Source: Ianthella basta (taxonomy: Eukaryota > Porifera > Demospongiae > Verongiida > Ianthellidae). From it: 64,000 nucleotides of DNA. Of the stretch, positions 36,493 through 49,401 are shown piece after piece. The stretch lies in NCBI GenBank assembly GCA_964019415.1, contig OZ025869.1, forward strand, positions 956,642 to 1,020,641. Direction: 5' to 3'. Both the position numbers and the translations under genes were made by a program. Within the stretch, counting starts at the first letter, position 1, and each line of letters begins with the position of its first letter. The notes beneath the pieces are model-generated. The model ran no database searches. It was not told the origin of the DNA and saw only the letters and a list, made by a program, of their open reading frames with translations.

Positions 36493-37183
36493 CTAAGCCT
36501 TGAAGGAGATGCTGTCCAACTCTGACAAGAACTGGTTAAAGTCAATGTCGTGCACATCGTAAGTGGCATTGACAGATGAAGAAATCGATGAGGGAACTCC
36601 CCTGTGCATGGATGGCAGTCCAGGTACCATGGCAACGTGATTAGAGGCAGACACAGTTATAGTTGGGTGCAATGCCTGTGGAGCCATGGTAGTGTGAATG
36701 GGAATATGTTGGTTATCAGCATACGTTAGTAGCTCAGGGCTACTATTGATGGACCTGCAGTGGCTCTGTCCTACAGCACGGCCAGCTCCAGTGTCATCAG
36801 GGGGAAAGTCGCAGTAGCACATTGCATTGTTGCCATGATAGCTATTCTGATAATGCGGACTGATGACATTCGTGCTTGAAAGGCCAGAGCTGCTGGCAGG
36901 TGATAGTTGCCCAGGGCTATTAGCAATTGACAGCATAGCAGAGCTATTAGTTGCCAATTGCAGCCCAGGGCTGTAGACTGATGATTGAAGCCCAGGGCTG
37001 TAGACTGATGATTGAAGCCCAGGGCTGTAGGCTGATAGAGCCCATGTAGAGCTATAAGTTATTGACTGAAGCCCAGGACTATACGTAGGTTGCTGATTGA
37101 AGCCCAAGATGTCGCCTTGGTGATGGAAATCAAAGATGAGCTGTCCCTGCCATTTACTACCATGGCCCAATAGTTTGGTCAAC
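36493..37183 (-). CDS. Last exon of an unrecognised gene: LTKLL helix, SPGLQ repeats, acidic tail
   Basis: The minus-strand frame is open to the stop at 36493. I start it at 37183, after a pyrimidine-rich stretch ending ATTAATAG that looks like an intron acceptor. The same junction is kept in the short copies. It encodes an amphipathic helix (LTKLLGHGSKWQGQLIFDFH), then about five YSPGLQ repeats (unit of about 9 residues), a Ser/Pro/Asn-rich middle, MCYCDFPPDD, and an acidic-hydrophobic end (DFNQFLSELDSISF). The low-complexity middle and the tail suggest a transcriptional regulator's activation region, but no DNA-binding domain is here. In short copies the GRELQxxQL pattern slightly recalls the RanBP9 CTLH/CRA region, too short to trust. 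Upstream exons were not found. Confidence 0.45.
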
Positions 37184-37283
37184 CTATTAATGTGGATCGG
37201 TGCAGGACAGATGAGTGAGGTAATGGACAGACAACATGCTAGCGACTGTGACAATGTGTAAAACTATACCACACAAAATGGAT

Positions 37284-37366
37284 GACACAGACACACACAC
37301 ATTATCACACAAATTCACATAATATCACACAGACACACACACATTATCACACAAATTCACATAATA

Positions 37367-37428
<62 letters not shown>

Positions 37429-37438
37429 ACACACACAT

Positions 37439-37491
<53 letters not shown>
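37284..37491. repeat. (CA)n tract with a 42-bp-type leader repeat
   Basis: Two copies of a CA-rich unit containing ATTATCACACAAATTCACAT precede about 60 CA units. Confidence 0.95.
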
Positions 37492-37494
<3 letters not shown>

Positions 37495-38363
37495 CACTCA
37501 AGCTGGCTACTGAGCTTTAACATTCTATGTATATAGTCCCAAATAGGAAAATAATTCTAAAGAAGTAAATCCAGTGATCCCACCTTGTCATCAACTGAGT
37601 TCGAGACAGTGCAGTGTCACCACACAACCCCTGCTCCCCCTTAATGAGCGTGGTTATGTGTGTTTATGCATTAGTTAATAGGGAGTGCTCTCATGGCAAC
37701 TACCAATAATTATCCTGTTCCCACAAACAAGTGCATACAGTTACACTCTGTTCCACTGATAATGTTTAACACTGAAACTGAACAATGCATTCCTAAATGC
37801 CTGAATGCTGTCTCACTGAAAGCACTCACAATGGAGATGACATTACATACTTCTAACTACACACACACACACACAAGGTATTTCACTCATTGTGAAACTT
37901 TACAATGTCATTTACTGTGAATAAATATACTCCTGAAAAGGCCAATGTTCAAGGAAGACTATATGTGAATGTGTAATTAGACAGACAGTCATCACAACTG
38001 ATGGAGACCTGATGAGTTAGCCATCACAAGTGTAGAGTGTACAGTATGAACAGAACAGTTAACTGTAAGTTGTTAGAGCATGCTCTGTAGCAATAAGGAC
38101 TGGAGACTACAGGGGACCTGCCCACCCACTGGTGCCACGGCAACAGCTCATGTACAAAGTTTGAATCCATATCTAATACTCTCACATTGGACCACTGAAG
38201 CCCCACTCGCCGTACCCTATAGCTATTGCTGACAATTCCCATCCTACACTTCACGATCTATTGCTGGTTGTAACATTCCTCCCTCAACACCTAATAGCCA
38301 TTTGTAAAGACACATGGCAGCCCATGCCTTGGTCCATGTCACTTGAGAACACTCAAGCTGGTC
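37492..38363. repeat. Duplicated spacer (sister of 18285-18780 and 38478-38840)
   Basis: Starts GAACACTCAAGCTGGCTACT. The same block begins again at 38478, giving a local tandem duplication of about 980 bp with CA repeats at the joints. No gene is supported. Confidence 0.7.
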
Positions 38364-38480
<117 letters not shown>

Positions 38481-38839
38481 CACTCAAGCTGGCTACTGAG
38501 TCTTAACATTCAATGTATATAGTCCCAAATAGGAAAATAATTCTAAAGAAGTAAATCCAGTGATCCCACCTTGTCATCAACTGAGTTCAAGACTGTGCAG
38601 TGTCACCACACAACCCCCGCTCTTCCTTAATGAGCATGGTTATGTGTGTTTATGAATTAGTTAACAGGGAGTGCTATCTTGGCAACTACCGATAATTACC
38701 TGTTCTTACAAACAAGTGCATACAGTTACACTCTTTTTCACTGATAATGTTTAACACTGAAACTGAACAGTGCACTCCTAAATGGCTGAATGCTGTCACT
38801 GAAAGCACTCACAATGGAGATGACATTACATACTTCTAA

Positions 38840-38841
<2 letters not shown>

Positions 38842-38921
<80 letters not shown>
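38842..38921. repeat. (CA)n microsatellite
   Basis: About 40 pure CA units. Confidence 0.98.
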
Positions 38922-38923
<2 letters not shown>

Positions 38924-39042
38924 GGTATATATATCATTCATTGCAAAACTTTACAATGTCATTTACTGTGAACAATTATACTCCTCAAGAGACCAGTGCT
39001 CAAGAAAGACTATCTGTGAACAGCTCAAATTACACACACAAG

Positions 39043-39044
<2 letters not shown>

Positions 39045-39088
<44 letters not shown>

Positions 39089-39104
39089 ACACACACACAC
39101 ACAC
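39045..39104. repeat. (CA)n microsatellite
   Basis: About 29 CA units with one TA. Confidence 0.97.
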
Positions 39105-39893
39105 CTGCCGTCATAGAAGATACACCACATGTCTTTTCAATGGAGAGTATTAAACATGTTTTCTTCCATACCAATACCCATAATGGCTACGAATACTCAT
39201 AATGGGGGGAGGAGTCGCAGGTGTAACCATAGAAACAACAAGAGCCTCATCTTGTCCTTATTATGACATTCCATTAATGTACATTTCTGCACAATTTGCA
39301 GTAAGTTGCCATGACAGTACTATTGAAGATGCCATGACAACACATGGTATAATGTCTATGTCAATAACATAAGTTACATACTTCAGAAACATACGACCCA
39401 AACTGGGCGCATGTTCGACAATGATAGTCAGACTGACATGCTCAGATTCATTCACAGTCACATGGTCAAAGTCACAATAATATCAATGTGTAGCTTTTGT
39501 CCATGTATGAACACAACTTCATTGAAATGTACTGAAAGTGTAGCTCACACACACACTGAACACTCATGCAGGTTAAATATAGATAGCTCTTCTCTGCAGT
39601 TCTTCAATAGCTATGCCATCCTACACCACACAGTTGGCACCCCTCAGCTAACGTGACACGCTTAACTCACCATTCTATGTCGCCGTTGTCACTGATCGCT
39701 GGCTGAGGCTGTGCAGTTGGGTCTCAAGAGAGCACTGCGATGAAGATGGTGCTGAGTACAGGCAGTGGGCCAACAGCGAAATATTTTCACACAATGTAGC
39801 TACGGTAGCTAGCCAACATTATGAGTCACCTCTCTTCCTACTTGAGCACGGGCCTAAGCTTCACTTCCTGCGTCATAATACAAGCGCCTTGTT
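39105..39893. repeat. Duplicated block, then start of the upstream spacer block
   Basis: 39105-39600 matches 18965-19440. 39605-39893 matches the GCACCCATCAGCT part of the upstream spacer block up to CGCCTTGTTA, where an insertion follows. Confidence 0.65.
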
Positions 39894-40260
39894 ACACCGC
39901 GCGCGCGCGCGCGTAGCGCAGGGGTCTTCTTGGTCTGTCTGTCAGTCGGTCCGTAGATATAGTCAGTCAGATCTAGAACACTACGCGGACCCACGCCTGA
40001 GAAAATAACGGAAGATTGACATTCAGTCGTGTCTGTGGACCTAGATTCAATTGACATGGATAGTTTCCCAAGAAGTATTCCCGTCTTTAGTGGCATTTCC
40101 TGGGCTCCGCCATGTTTGTTTGTACTTTAAAGATACGGATCTTCATAGATAAATCTTCAGTATGCTGAGCTAGCTACGTGCTAAGGCTGCCAGCAGTGTG
40201 AGGAGCAAGACGGACGGTGTGCTAGGGCTACGAGCGCCCAAGGCTGAGTTGCTGTAGCGA
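39894..40260. mobile_element. Unclassified GC-rich insertion with a (CG)8 tract
   Basis: Sisters of the spacer block read CCTGTTATTTCCTGCAACA where this copy turns into CACCG followed by a (CG)8 tract (39898-39913), then unrelated sequence. The part near 40210-40270 (GAGCGCCCAAGGCTGAG) resembles the reverse complement of the internal repeats of the MITE at 58529. Ends and class are not defined. Confidence 0.4.
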
Positions 40261-41146
40261 GCACCCAAAACTAGAGTGTCGTAGAGGCACTTAATCTAAG
40301 TTGCTGTAGAGACGCCCAAGGACCATTTCCGTTAAAGTCAGTCAGCTTGTTAAATGTCATAGTCCTTATTGGCCAGTACATTGCTCTGTCATTACATTAT
40401 AGATTGTTCTCACTACACAGTGTGACACATACACGTGCATGTGGATGTGAGAACTACATACACATTGCACCATTGCACATAGCCACTTCCACTATCCACC
40501 GTACAGGATACACACATGCAACTCCAAATAGTATGCAGATAGCTAGAGAGATGGATACATGCTGTGAAATTTCACATTATCCCCTCCACTCATAAAAGTT
40601 CTACGTTATGACAATGAGCTTGTACAGCATAACATTGAGTTTTGGTGCTCAACCTCAACCACACTGTTACATATAAAGATCATTGCACTTGCAGTTTGCT
40701 CCAATGCCTATATATACTCATGTCTCTCCTACACAACACACCTGCACATAGTTTACACATGCACTTTTGTTTTCTTGCATGCAATGTTCAAATTGGCATC
40801 TGCTATATGATGTGTGAAAACATGCACATTAATGCACAATGATAGCAGTGGAAAGTGCTGAAGAAGAAAGCTGAAACAATATCCTTATTCCCCAGATATT
40901 CATTTGGCATGCAACTATTTAGACATTGTGATGCATAGCTCCCAGACAATACTGTAGCTGATTCCTCAGTTCACCTCCTTCAACCTTGTAATCATTGCAG
41001 CACTTGAAATCATGTAATCATTGCTTCACTTTCTTGATTGGACTGTGTTATGTAGCTCAAAGATAAGTTAGGGCTTTTACTTTGAAGGGCTATAAGTTAC
41101 AATATTTGGCACACTAGGGATAATTACTAGAATGCAATGAATCTTT
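40261..41146 (+). repeat. Upstream spacer blocks of copy 5
   Basis: 40300-40560 matches 6960-7230. 40590-41120 matches the 59480-60030 block and carries the empty site for the 30952 LINE fragment at about 40713. Confidence 0.7.
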
Positions 41147-41409
41147 CGACAGATAATTGATGAATGTAGGTCAGGATGTCCAGATGTGAATGTCTACTAT
41201 CTGTTGCAGCTCTAGCACATATGTTGCTATGGTAACAGTGCAGCAGTTCAGTTAGCCTTGATTCAGTGAATTGTATACCGACAGTATACAGGAAGTGAGA
41301 GACATCAAGGTAAATATGCATTCTTAACCACATCAAAGTGTTAGTGCCTTACAGATGCATCCAGAACAAATATAAGAAGGACAGCTGTGGAGTGTCAGCA
41401 GTTCAGTTT
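41147..41409 (+). promoter_or_regulatory. Promoter of copy 5
   Basis: X-box GTTGCTATGGTAAC at 41223-41236, ETS-like CAGGAAGTG, TATAAG from 41371 and TCAGTT initiator A at 41405 (34 bp). Confidence 0.75.
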
Positions 41410-41606
41410 TCAGCTGACAGTCAAGTCTGCTTTCCCAAAGGCAAACTCTTAGAGAAGCACAAACTTTCTCCTTTGAAAGCTCAAGAACGGCCTATTAACA
41501 TTCTGCCAAGAATAGAGAGCTTCGAACAGGAGAACATTCAAAGACAGCAGTGATCAAGGAGTAGCAACGTTTTTCAGTGAGAGAACAGAAAGAACTGCAA
41601 GAAAAG

Positions 41607-42890
41607 ATGCTTCCCCTTATAGTCAAGCTCCTTGTAGCTCTTACCTGCTTCACTGCTGTGTACCTCACAACAGAAGCAGCTGCCACTTGCTCTGCAGCGA
41701 CTTGCATCCCTGGCCTGCCGGGGAGGGACGGCAGAGACGGACAGCCAGGACTCAATGGGAATGACGGTGTTGCAGGACCTCCAGGGCTGAATGGCACCGA
41801 TGGAGAGCAGGGTCCACCTGGTCCACAGGGCCCTCCAGGGCTGAATGGCACTAATGGTATCCCAGGAGAGAATGGGGCAGATGGCCAACCAGGACCACCT
41901 GGAGCACAAGGCCCACCAGGACGAGATGGAAGCAACGGCGCTACAGGATCTCCAGGTGTTGATGGGCGTGACGGTGTTGCGGGTGTGAATGGCCAACCAG
42001 GACCACCTGGTGCACAAGGCCCCCCAGGACTCCCCGGTACACTGAATGACACTGAGCAACAGCAGCTGAAGGAAGACATTCTCAGTGTGCTCAGAGATGA
42101 ACTGAGTATGATACAGTGTCGACTTGTCCCTACTTCCTGTAAAGAACTATATCAGTGCAATCCAGCTACCCCTTCAGGATACTACAACATTACAACACCA
42201 CAGGGAGTGGAAAGAGTGTACTGTGAAATGGACACATCAGATTGTGGCAGCATCACTGGAGGTTGGACAAGGGTAGCTTTCATTAACATGACAGATATTG
42301 CTAATACTTGTCCTCAGGGACTGACCTACACTGTCCAGTCCTCCATACGCATGTGTAGGTCTTCACATACCACTGCTGGCTGCACTGCAGCCACCTTCCC
42401 AACACACATGATTCCCTACACCAAGGTCTGTGGAAGAGCTCGTGGGTACGCACTTGTTTCACCAGATGCATTTCAAGCCGGTGGTCAGACCACTATAGAT
42501 GGTTACTATGTTGATGGTTTATCAGTAACTCATGGCAGCTCTCGTAACCACATCTGGACCTTCGCAGCAGGAGTATCAAAGGACAACAACTCCCCTTGCT
42601 GCAACTGCCCTTGTGCCCCTTTTCCTGGTCCTGCTGCACCTCCATTTGTGGGAGAGAATTACTTCTGCGAGTCTGGGAGCGGGGGAGTATTGTACTCCCA
42701 GTGGTACCTTGATGACCCTTTGTGGGACTCACAGGGGTGTGCAAGTGGAAGCATATGTTGTGATCGTGGTGGACCGTGGTTCAGTACCACACTGAATGAA
42801 GTCACACGGGATGACATTGAAGTGAGATGGTGTTTTAGTGACCATTTTGAAGACATTGGAGTGGATCAGTTGGAGATCTATGTCAACTAA
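41607..42890 (+). CDS. Collagen-stalk secreted protein, copy 5 (class B)
   Basis: An intact single exon of 427 residues. The signal peptide is as in copy 2. The Asp before the first Cys is Ala here ([10 protein letters not shown]). The stalk is 37 unbroken Gly-X-Y triplets (36-146), with no CGTGG break and an extra module ([18 protein letters not shown]) not present in class A. The neck is at 147-169 and the head starts at Cys178 with a short linker. The head is class [31 protein letters not shown] replaces the class [20 protein letters not shown] region (shown here only as landmarks: [14 protein letters not shown]), followed by [20 protein letters not shown] and the common [15 protein letters not shown] and DDIEVRWC. 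It lacks the linker sequon NATS. Confidence 0.93.
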   Translation: MLPLIVKLLVALTCFTAVYLTTEAAATCSAATCIPGLPGRDGRDGQPGLNGNDGVAGPPGLNGTDGEQGPPGPQGPPGLNGTNGIPGENGADGQPGPPGAQGPPGRDGSNGATGSPGVDGRDGVAGVNGQPGPPGAQGPPGLPGTLNDTEQQQLKEDILSVLRDELSMIQCRLVPTSCKELYQCNPATPSGYYNITTPQGVERVYCEMDTSDCGSITGGWTRVAFINMTDIANTCPQGLTYTVQSSIRMCRSSHTTAGCTAATFPTHMIPYTKVCGRARGYALVSPDAFQAGGQTTIDGYYVDGLSVTHGSSRNHIWTFAAGVSKDNNSPCCNCPCAPFPGPAAPPFVGENYFCESGSGGVLYSQWYLDDPLWDSQGCASGSICCDRGGPWFSTTLNEVTRDDIEVRWCFSDHFEDIGVDQLEIYVN

Positions 42891-43111
42891 GTACAACAGT
42901 GACATTCCTAAGTCATGAATGTATTTACTGTGAAAGGTCCAAAATGCCCAAACATGTGTATGGAACTTTGCTGTTAGAAGTAGTGAACAGCAGTAGATTG
43001 CAGTTGTACTTGCTCAACTTATAGCCATGTAGGCCTGTATAGCTTGAGTGTCATGGAGTGTGCAAGTGGTGAATAATACTATATACTCCAAACCAGTGCA
43101 ACAAGCACAAC
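42891..43111 (+). repeat. 3' flank of copy 5
   Basis: The first 70 bp differ from class A genes. From about 42970 the common flank (GCTGTTAGAAGTAGTGAACA) resumes. Confidence 0.65.
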
Positions 43112-43281
<170 letters not shown>

Positions 43282-43504
43282 AACTGATCATGACTTCCTA
43301 GACATTATTTGTAAGGGCTAGTGTCAATAATTATATATAACTACCAGATAGCTATATCTGAATAATGCATCATTCTAAGAATTCACAAAGGAGATGATAT
43401 TGTTGTAATTGCATTCTCCTGAAAAGACTAAGCAAAATTATTTGTCAAGAATGAATTCTGTAAACAGATGAATACAGTGCAAGTTACAATATAAACCACT
43501 AATC

Positions 43505-43935
43505 TAAAGTAAATAAATACCACCAGTGCAAGTTACAGTAGCCACCACCACATGTGCCAGTAGAGTATCTGCACTAGTTGGTCATAGAAAAAGACCACCA
43601 GTGCAAGTTACAATAGCCACCACCACATGTGCCAGTAGAGTATCTGCACTAGTTGGTCATAGAAAAAGACCACCAGAGCAAGTTACAGTAGCCCCAGGCC
43701 AGCACACGCACCATTCGCACCGCCACATGTGCCAGAAAGTATAAATGCGCTCAGTGGCTGAAGAAAAAGACCACCAGCGCAAGTTACAGCCGGTCAGAAC
43801 CTGCACCGCCGCCATTGGAGTGCACGCTGCAGCAAGCAAATGTAACTTGCCTAAGGGCATGCCATTGAATTTCTTCCCATGCACCCTCAATTCAATGCCC
43901 TTAGGCAAGCTTACATTTGCTTGCTGCAGCATGCA
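43505..43935. repeat. Composite foldback with 75-bp tandem repeats
   Basis: Three 75-bp units start at 43521, 43596 and 43671 (CACCAGTGCAAGTTACA); a fourth, diverged one starts at 43772. An imperfect inverted repeat of about 45 bp follows: arm 43821-43869 and arm 43891-43935, sharing CTGCAGCAAGCAAATGTAA and TTGCCTAAGGGCAT. Because 75 is a multiple of three, the repeats give a 25-residue repeat peptide (ATTTCASRVSALVGHRKR), but I see no reason to call it a gene. Confidence 0.8.
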
Positions 43936-44690
43936 CTAATTACCTATACATATAATTGCAAATTACCTGTATTCATTATTACACCTTAGCTGTAGGTGAA
44001 GTAACACTTCCTTCTACATGGATAGGGTTAGGTACGCTTGTACAAGTGAAGGCACTCACTCACATCATTACATCACTGCAAGTGAGATACAGCTCAGGAC
44101 AAACATGTGTGTACATGTGGCAGTGTATACAAACACAGTGCACTATAAGTGAGAGGAAGCCTGTTGTAAACTCATCAGTGTTTGATTAGTGACATCAACT
44201 GTGTTGCATCAATATCCTTCCACCCATACACACGGAGTGTTGTATGCATATATGAACATATTATTTATTCATGTAGCTATGGAGACTCACACACATGCAG
44301 GGACTGACCCATGTGTACAGCATGCAGTGTGTATACATGTGTAAATATTGCTGGATTAGATAAGATTCAGGCAGTAAAGGAGGACCAAGTATAATATATT
44401 GTGTATACACATCCCTCTGTTCTGTCCATCTCAGCCAACTAGTGAACTAGTATTAAGCAGATTGACAGCTCTTTCACTGTAATGGAGGCTCTGGGCATAC
44501 TGATGGTATTACAGATGATGGCTGACTGGTCATGTCAGTATTCTTCACAAGTTAACACTTGTGGTTTGAACAGAAGTAGATATGGGGAAGATACAGTGAA
44601 CACAACTGGTGTTATACACATAATGTTATTGTATGTGTATACAGTAGCATTGCGTGTATACTGTTGACTATCAGCACTCAATATCCCAGT
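43936..44690 (+). repeat. Downstream spacer block of copy 5
   Basis: Matches 10200-10790 and 34975-35690. No gene is supported. Confidence 0.75.
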
Positions 44691-45506
44691 CCATCAATTG
44701 CATGCTCATAGTGCTTGGAATTACTGACAGTTAAGCTATCAATTGTTAATTTTATCACACAAATTGGAAGAGCTAACACCACCCACAATGACAAATGCAT
44801 AATCACAATTGTTAATTAAGGCTGACAAAGTGTGATGGAAAGGAGTATGGAGGAGATGCAGTGCTCAACTATACAAAAGTACCAAACACATCAAAATGGA
44901 ATTCCACAAACAATTAAATGGCATGACCTCTAACCAATTACAAGTGCCATCAACCAAGTGCCATCAACCAAGTGCACCAGTGTAGGGCAATCGTCCTCAC
45001 ACACATGCTACAGACTCAACAGACTAGAGACCTCTGCATGCATGTGCTTGTTTTCTAGCTAGATCTGTGCCTCTGCATAATCCGAAATAAAATCGGATCC
45101 AACAACAGGTGTTCTGGAGTAGCTGCATAGATACGGCTACATGTCATGGACCAATGGGGATTCCCCTTCTGTAGGTCTCTGCAACTCCATGATGATGCAA
45201 TATTGCTAATACATTATGCAATGTCATGAAATGCAGCCGGTCAATAATGCTTACTGTCGACATGTAATTAAGAGATGTACTTTCGCTATTACACATTAAA
45301 ATATGTATTCAACACTGCACTAGCTAGCTACAGCTATAGCTATAACTTATATATAGCCTCCTTATACAACACACATCAGTTCATCATTCTGTGGACTGTT
45401 CCTCTGATAATGTCTACAGTGCAGTACAGCTGAAATTACATCTGAACACACACAACATGTGCATGTGGATACAAGAGAATAGTGCAATAGCAATGCAGTC
45501 TTATGA
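44691..45506. other. Apparently single-copy spacer
   Basis: I see no gene and no clear sister copy in the window. Confidence 0.4.
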
Positions 45507-45683
<177 letters not shown>

Positions 45684-46885
45684 AATCCATATAATTTCAT
45701 GTACTACATGAATTGCCAACTTGCGACTGATTGAGGGTCCGGCACACACAGTCGCAGCAGTAAACAGCAGCTATTCATTAGTATTGCTGCATGTTGATCG
45801 GTACGGAAGCACTGGACAATGGACACAATTCACACCATGGAAACACACGAGCTTCAAATATGAGAGTAACAATGGTGTCATGAAACTGAAGAGAAGTGAA
45901 TAGGACTATAGGTAATGAGAAGAATTTTGTTTTTCTGCATTTCAGGCAGTAGTATTTTGGGAAGCTTAAGCTGTGCATTCATGCTATACATTCAACAAAG
46001 AAGGAAAGGAAATGACTCATCAAACAGCATGGTTCATATGGTAGGGTGCGTGGCAGTAGCAATGAGGTGATACACGAACACCATATGCAGATAGGGAAGT
46101 ACAAGACAAAGTATACTGGGGGTGTTCTCACTGCAAGTTTTGGTCCCTCGTCTAAAAATACACAGAAGCAACCGATATATTCATTGCGACTGCACACTAT
46201 CAAATAAAGCACATTCACTACATTTTACATAATTATACAATGTGTAATTATGCCTCATGTTATAATGGTCATAATCATATTATGTAAAGTAAGAACCTTC
46301 ATTATAATATATGCACCCTATTAATTAGATGCAGAATATGCAAACCTGGGAAAGTGTCCTAATCATATACAATCAGGTGGGGAGTGCACAGGGTGTGATT
46401 GATGCTATAATAGGAGATCATTCATGCACACTGGCAGCTCTGCTAGGGCACCACAAGAGGAAAGAAGCAACAACACTGAAGAGCATCAGAGTATAAACAG
46501 CAACATAGGCCACCTGCCCTGGGGGGGGGGAGCAAAGAAGAAACAACAGCAATTCTCACAGGCAGACAGAATAATAAGGAATGCCAATGGATTGCTTTGA
46601 GTGCGGATGAAGAGGATGCGACTCTGTACACGTGTATAGCATTATGTATAACTGCATATTGCTTGTCTGTGAAGTAAGTTAAACTAATATAGCTCTCTTG
46701 TAAGCTACTATCACATGAGCTATAGCAGGAAGCAGAAGTTTAGAATAATCATTCCTGTATGAGTTCCATTTCTGCACATGCAAATACTTTGAGAAGACAC
46801 AGCTGTAGCTACATGTATGAAAGTTAGCTTTGCTTCACTCACTGTGGTCCATGCGAAGTGGTTGTTTAGAAAAAACATGCACTCA

Positions 46886-46886
<1 letters not shown>
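45684..46886. other. Spacer, no supported gene
   Basis: Short frames occur around 45721-45903 (+) and 45979-46218 (-) without recognisable features. 46426-46601 is a diverged copy of 13222-13402 and holds a G10 run near 46520. Confidence 0.4.

Positions 46887-46978
<92 letters not shown>
46887..46978. repeat. (CA)n microsatellite
   Basis: About 46 pure CA units. Confidence 0.98.
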
Positions 46979-47147
46979 ATTCATCCCTCCACATTCCGCT
47001 TGTATTCCAAGGCCTTCATGAGGAGGGTGATACACACACACACGCGTGTATGTACACACATAAGTACAAAATAATTGCACCCAGCTGGTACACACCATTC
47101 ACAATGCTCCAAATGACAACTACTATACTGAGAAGGAAAGGATAATG

Positions 47148-47610
47148 AGCGTAAGCACAGCAAGGGTCCGATGGAAGGAGCTACGTCCGAAGACAAGCCT
47201 GTTGGAAGGAGCTGCGTTCGAAGACAAAGCCCGATGGAAGGAGCTACGTCCGAAGACAACGCCCGATGGAAGGAGCTGCGTTCGAAGACAAGGCCCGATG
47301 GAAGGAGCTACGTCCGAAGACCTTAAAGGCTACCTGTCGAAACAAGTCATGCACGATCGGCGTCGTTACTGTCCGTAGAGCGAGTGGTTGCCGGCGGGGC
47401 GTCGTAGATCAGTGGCTAGAGCACTGGCCGCTAAATCCAGATGTCCTGCATGGGTTCGAAATCCCGGCGGCGCCACTTTCTTTGCAGCCCTAAGTCGTTT
47501 CAAATTAATGTCTACAGACAGCAACGACGCCGAGCGTGACTTGTTTCGACAGGTTGCCTTTAAGGTCTTCGGACGTAGCTCCTTCCATTGGGCCTTGCTG
47601 TGCTTACGCT
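47148..47610. mobile_element. Foldback element with tRNA-like centre and A-B-A-B-A tandem repeats
   Basis: The outer ends AGCGTAAGCACAGCAAGG (47148) and its reverse complement (to 47610) are inverted. The inner arms ACCTGTCGAAACAAGTCA (left, from about 47330) and the matching right arm (near 47536-47553) continue the stem. Inside the left arm a 31-32 bp unit is repeated five times (starts near 47173, 47204, 47236, 47268, 47300), alternating GGAGCTACGTCCGAAG and GGAGCTGCGTTCGAAG. The loop holds a tRNA-like sequence. The class is unknown. It could be a SINE copied into an inverted pair or a foldback transposon. No clear target duplication is seen. Confidence 0.7.
47398..47474 (+). tRNA. tRNA-like sequence (probably a SINE head or pseudo-tRNA)
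   Basis: A 77-nt cloverleaf: a 7-bp acceptor stem (GGCGTCG with CGGCGCC, one G-U), a D-arm resembling an A box (TAGATCAGTGGCTAGAGCA), a CTGG/CCAG anticodon stem with a mispair, and a B-box-like GGTTCGAAATCC with one extra A. A mismatched D stem, G at position 33 and an 8-nt T loop argue against a working tRNA. No T4 terminator follows directly. Its position between inverted arms favours a transposon part. Confidence 0.5.
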
Positions 47611-47704
47611 TATGAACTTTACTTCTCAACCATTTCTACGCAGCATTTATCCTGTAAATTCTAGCTACTATATAATGTACATGAATACGCACATAATGAA
47701 TGAT

Positions 47705-47939
47705 TCGGCAGACATTCAAAAGAATGTAGGTCAGGATATCCATGCAGATGTGAATGTCTACTATCTGTTGCAGCTCTACTACATATGTTGCTATGGTAAC
47801 AGTGCAGCAGTTCAGTGGATTGTATACAGACAGTATACACGAAGTGAGACATATCAATGTAAATAATTATGTGTTCTTAACCACATCAAAGAGTAAGTAA
47901 TAATATAAGGACAGCTGTGGAGTGTCAGCAGTTCAGTTC
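47705..47939 (+). promoter_or_regulatory. Promoter of copy 6
   Basis: X-box GTTGCTATGGTAAC at 47787-47800, TATAAG from 47904 and TCAGTT initiator A at 47935 (31 bp). The ETS-like site is mutated (ACACGAAGTG). X-box to initiator is shortened to 135 bp by a deletion. The foldback element ends only about 180 bp upstream of the X-box. Confidence 0.7.
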
Positions 47940-48129
47940 CAGCTGACAGTCAAGTCTGCTATCCCAAAGAAAACTCTCCGAGAAGCACAACCTATTGCCT
48001 TTACAACTCGAGAACAGCCTATTAACATTCTGCCAAAAATAGAGAACTTTGAGACAACTTCCAAAGACAGCAGCAATCAAGGAGTAGCAACATTTTCCAG
48101 TGAGAGAACAGAAAGAACTGCCAGTGAAG

Positions 48130-49401
48130 ATGCTTCCCCTTACAGTCAAGCTCCTTGTAGCTCTTACCTGCTTCACTGCTGTGTACCTCACAACAGAAGC
48201 AGCTGACACTTGCTCTGCAGTGACTTGCATCCCCGGCCTGCCAGGGAGAGACGGCAGAGACGGACAGCCAGGACGCAATGGGAACGATGGTGTTGCAGGA
48301 CCTCCAGGACGTGATGGGCGTGATGGTATCCCTGGGCAGACTTGTGGAACAGGAGGGTCTGTACTGCAGGGACCTCCAGGGCTGAATGGCACCGATGGAG
48401 AGCAGGGTCCACCTGGTCCACAGGGACCTCCAGGACAGAATGGCGCTGATGGCATCCCAGGAGAGAATGGGGTTGATGGCCAACCAGGACCACCTGGTGC
48501 ACAAGGCCCCCCTGGACTCCCTGGTGCACTGAATGACACTGAGCAGCAACAGCTGAAGGATGACATTCTCAATGAGCTCAGAGATGAATTAAGTATGTTA
48601 CGATGTGAGACAGGACTCTACACTTCCTGTAAAGAACTATACCAATGCAATCCAGCTACCCCTTCAGGATACTACAACATTACAACACCACAGGGAGTGG
48701 AAAGAGTGTATTGTCAAATGAACACATCAAATTGTGGCAATGTCACTGGAGGTTGGACAAGGGCAGTTTTCATTGACATGACAGACCCTGGAAATAGTTG
48801 TCCACCTGAACTTACACTTGAAAATCAATCATCAATACGAATGTGCAGGTCATCAAGATCAGGAAGTGGGTGCACCGCCTTCATCAACTACCCAGTACAT
48901 GGCATTGCCTACAAGAACATTTGTGGTAGAGCTCTGGGATATCAATTTGGCACTGGTGAAGCATTTTGGGTTTATGAGGGTAGAGGTCACAATACAACAG
49001 CGAGTCACTATGCCGATGGACTGTTGGTAACACGTGGCACAGCTCAGCACCATGTCTGGACATTTGCAGCAGGAATATCTAAAGACTATAACTACCCCGG
49101 GTACAACTGTCCCTGTGCCCTATACCCTGGTCCGTCTGCACCTTCATTTGTGGGAGAGAACTACTTCTGCGAATCTGGGGACATTGGGACATATCAGTTC
49201 AGCCGGTGGTACCTTGATGACCCTCTGTGGGACTCCCAGGGGTGTCCAGCTGGTAGCACATGCTGCAATCGTGGTGGTCCATGGTTCAGTGCCTCAGCAG
49301 ATCAGGAAGTGAATGATGACATAGAAGTGAGGATTTGCTTTTATGATGACTCGACCGATGATGACCTTGGACTGGAACAACTTGAGATATACATTAGCTA
49401 A
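48130..49401 (+). CDS. Collagen-stalk secreted protein, copy 6 (class A)
   Basis: An intact single exon of 423 residues. The stalk is exactly as in copy 2 (12 triplets, Cys break, 18 triplets). The linker after the neck is shorter (RCETGLYT in place of the CC...NATS linker), so the head starts at about Cys167. Differences from copy 2 cluster again at [21 protein letters not shown] and the pre-terminal [11 protein letters not shown]. It ends LEIYIS instead of LEIYIN. The head is closest to copies 2 and 4. Confidence 0.93.
   Translation: MLPLTVKLLVALTCFTAVYLTTEAADTCSAVTCIPGLPGRDGRDGQPGRNGNDGVAGPPGRDGRDGIPGQTCGTGGSVLQGPPGLNGTDGEQGPPGPQGPPGQNGADGIPGENGVDGQPGPPGAQGPPGLPGALNDTEQQQLKDDILNELRDELSMLRCETGLYTSCKELYQCNPATPSGYYNITTPQGVERVYCQMNTSNCGNVTGGWTRAVFIDMTDPGNSCPPELTLENQSSIRMCRSSRSGSGCTAFINYPVHGIAYKNICGRALGYQFGTGEAFWVYEGRGHNTTASHYADGLLVTRGTAQHHVWTFAAGISKDYNYPGYNCPCALYPGPSAPSFVGENYFCESGDIGTYQFSRWYLDDPLWDSQGCPAGSTCCNRGGPWFSASADQEVNDDIEVRICFYDDSTDDDLGLEQLEIYIS

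Noticed and set aside
47398-47474. Functional tRNA gene
   Set aside because: D-stem mismatch, no U33, an extra base in the T loop, no direct T4 terminator, and it lies in a foldback element.
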